Shown here: positions 42,496 through 43,965 of the stretch, piece after piece
Position numbering within the stretch: position 1 is the first letter of the stretch
Layout: every line of letters begins with the position of its first letter
Origin: Lysobacterales bacterium
GTDB lineage: Bacteria > Pseudomonadota > Gammaproteobacteria > Xanthomonadales > SZUA-38
Assembly (NCBI GenBank): GCA_030065125.1
Contig: JASJDM010000068.1
Span: forward strand, 1-43,965
Length of the DNA stretch: 43,965 nucleotides
Reading direction: 5' to 3'
Made by a program: the position numbers and the translations under genes
Notes under the pieces: generated by a model
The model's database searches: none
What the model saw: the letters and a program-made list of their open reading frames with translations, nothing else
Told to the model about the DNA's origin: nothing

Positions 42496-43826
42496 GCCAT
42501 AGCCTGCTGATCCTTAATGCCCGAGTCGCCAATGAGGGCCTGGAATTCGAGAGTGATGTCCTGGTGCGTGACGGCCGAATCGAAAAGATCGCGCCGTCCA
42601 TCGACGCCGACGCCGACCAGACCCTGGACGCAGCCGGTCTGCTGCTGATGCCGGGCTTCATAGACGACCAGGTGCATTTCCGCGAGCCCGGCCTGACCCA
42701 CAAGGGGGACATCGCCAGCGAATCCCGGGCCGCGGTGGCCGGCGGCATTACCAGTTTCATGGAAATGCCCAACACCTCTCCACCCACGGTCACCGCCGAA
42801 CGGCTGGAAGAAAAGTACGCCATCGCCGAGAACAGTTCTCACTGCAACTACAGCTTTTACCTGGGCGCCACCAACGACAACCTGGAGGACATCCAGCGCC
42901 TTGAGCCCAACCACGCCGCCGGCATCAAGATCTTCATGGGCGCATCCACCGGCAACATGCTGGTGGACGATCCCGTGACCCTGGACGGTATCTTCCGGGA
43001 CGCGCCCTGCATCGTCGCCACGCATTGTGAAGACACGCCCACTATCACCGCCAATCAGGCCGCGGCGGAAGCGCAATATCCGGACGGTATTCCTATTTCA
43101 GCCCATCCGGACATTCGCAGCGAAGACGCCTGCTACAAGAGCTCCAGCCTGGCGGTGGAGCTGGCAAAAAAGCACGGCACCAGGCTGCACGTGCTGCACC
43201 TGACCACCGGCCGCGAACTGGACCTGTTTACTCCCGGCCCCATTGAAGACAAGCAGATCACGGTGGAAGCCTGCGTCCACCACCTGTTCTTCAGCGCCGA
43301 CGACTACGCCGAGCGCGGCAACTACATCAAGTGCAACCCGGCCATCAAGGCGCGGCAAAACCGTGACGCCCTGGTGGCAGCCGTCCGCGAAGACCGCATC
43401 GACGTCATTGCCACGGACCATGCGCCCCATACCCTGGCGGAAAAAGACGTGCCCTACCCGGCCGCCGCCGCGGGCCTGCCCCTGGTGCAGGACGCCCTCA
43501 GCGTGGTGCTGGAACTGGTCCATCGCGGCGAACTGGACCTGCACACCGCCATCCGCAAGACCAGCCACGATGTGGCCCGGCGCTTCCAGATCGTTGACCG
43601 CGGGTTTATCCGCGAGGGTTACTGGGCCGACCTGACCCTGTTGGACCTGGCCGGCTCCCGCACAGTGGCCCGGGAGGACGTGCTGTCCAAGTGCGGCTGG
43701 TCACCATTCGAGGGCCTGACGTTTTCCAGCCGAATTGCCGCGACGATTGTGTCGGGCGCAGTGGCTTATCGGGACGGAGAGTTTGGGGAGCACCTGAGTG
43801 GGTTGCGGCTTGAGTATGATCGGTAG
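42492..43826 (+). CDS. pyrC: Dihydroorotase (class I-like)
   Basis: A 444-residue amidohydrolase of the pyrimidine pathway, closing carbamoyl-aspartate to dihydroorotate. It contains FIDDQVHFREPG (59-67 region), the lysine motif GIKIFMGAST, THCED, LHVLHLTT and ATDHAPHT. The first His of the HxH metal motif is Gln (Q60-V-H62). The same DDQVHFREPG form occurs in a recognised group of bacterial dihydroorotases, so this is a subtype feature. The start is set by overlap with yidD; the frame is open 17 codons upstream. The remaining 139 bases of the window after its stop show nothing I can name. Confidence 0.9.
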   Translation: MSHSLLILNARVANEGLEFESDVLVRDGRIEKIAPSIDADADQTLDAAGLLLMPGFIDDQVHFREPGLTHKGDIASESRAAVAGGITSFMEMPNTSPPTVTAERLEEKYAIAENSSHCNYSFYLGATNDNLEDIQRLEPNHAAGIKIFMGASTGNMLVDDPVTLDGIFRDAPCIVATHCEDTPTITANQAAAEAQYPDGIPISAHPDIRSEDACYKSSSLAVELAKKHGTRLHVLHLTTGRELDLFTPGPIEDKQITVEACVHHLFFSADDYAERGNYIKCNPAIKARQNRDALVAAVREDRIDVIATDHAPHTLAEKDVPYPAAAAGLPLVQDALSVVLELVHRGELDLHTAIRKTSHDVARRFQIVDRGFIREGYWADLTLLDLAGSRTVAREDVLSKCGWSPFEGLTFSSRIAATIVSGAVAYRDGEFGEHLSGLRLEYDR

Positions 43827-43965
43827 TTAAACAAAGACCATAATGATGGGGTCACCCATTAGCCAGCCGTAGTCAATGGCACGAGTTCGCCCCTCCGATA
43901 TCTCGGTCAGTTGAGTTTAATGCCAACCGAACCTTGGTGTCGCACCCTCGTCTTTCTGTCATTGG

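Overview
The window is about 44 kb of high-GC DNA with the gene content of a free-living, probably aerobic and aquatic gammaproteobacterium. Two TonB-dependent receptors, DegQ, DksA, Ada, SufE next to cysS, and a yidD-pyrC pair fit that group. A Calx-beta protein with a DIFGDGFE motif recalls Xanthomonadales or Wenzhouxiangella-like genomes, but that placement is a guess. I saw no rRNA, tRNA, complete insertion sequence, CRISPR array or phage genes.

Region 1 (1-24.9 kb) is chromosomal backbone with accessory items: a large TonB receptor, an SDR with an altered active site, DegQ, a tandem SUEL-lectin-like secreted protein, a DUF427 protein, glutathione peroxidase with a Kazal lipoprotein, a DUF3025 protein, an orphan periplasmic protein, a Calx-beta/DUF1566 exported protein, Ada, a rhomboid protease, a 1399-residue protein built like mammalian soluble adenylyl cyclase, cysS-sufE, a cysteine-poor DksA, a PAS-only sensor and an HDOD protein. 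Five intergenic gaps in the first 19.4 kb carry one repeat family. Its unit has a conserved 10-base linker (CTGGGGAACG, or CTGGTGAACG at one locus) alternating with a usually 13-base insert that differs in sequence from unit to unit yet almost always folds as a 5-bp stem with a 3-base loop.

Region 2 (24.9-42.1 kb) is a catabolic island that looks like one regulon. It encodes an esterase, two beta-lactamase-fold serine hydrolases, an M19 dipeptidase-like protein, a TonB receptor, a GPH-type transporter, an M14/DUF2817 metallohydrolase, a membrane-anchored alpha/beta hydrolase, an XRE-cupin regulator, two tandem M81 (MlrC-type) metallopeptidases, and a DUF1611 protein plus enolase-superfamily racemase matching the DgcN-DgcA D-glutamate pathway. 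Both divergent promoter regions carry a pair of TTC-N6-GAA inverted repeats whose centres are 19 bp apart, most simply the operators of the XRE-cupin protein. The parts list resembles the microcystin-degrading mlr set (MlrB-like serine hydrolase, MlrC-like M81, MFS transporter) without MlrA, joined to D-Glu recycling. I propose that the island imports and dismantles a D-glutamate-containing peptide; the substrate is inference. A 181-bp MITE-like element with 16-bp terminal inverted repeats sits inside the island.

Region 3 (42.2-43.8 kb) returns to housekeeping with yidD and pyrC (dihydroorotase), translationally overlapped.
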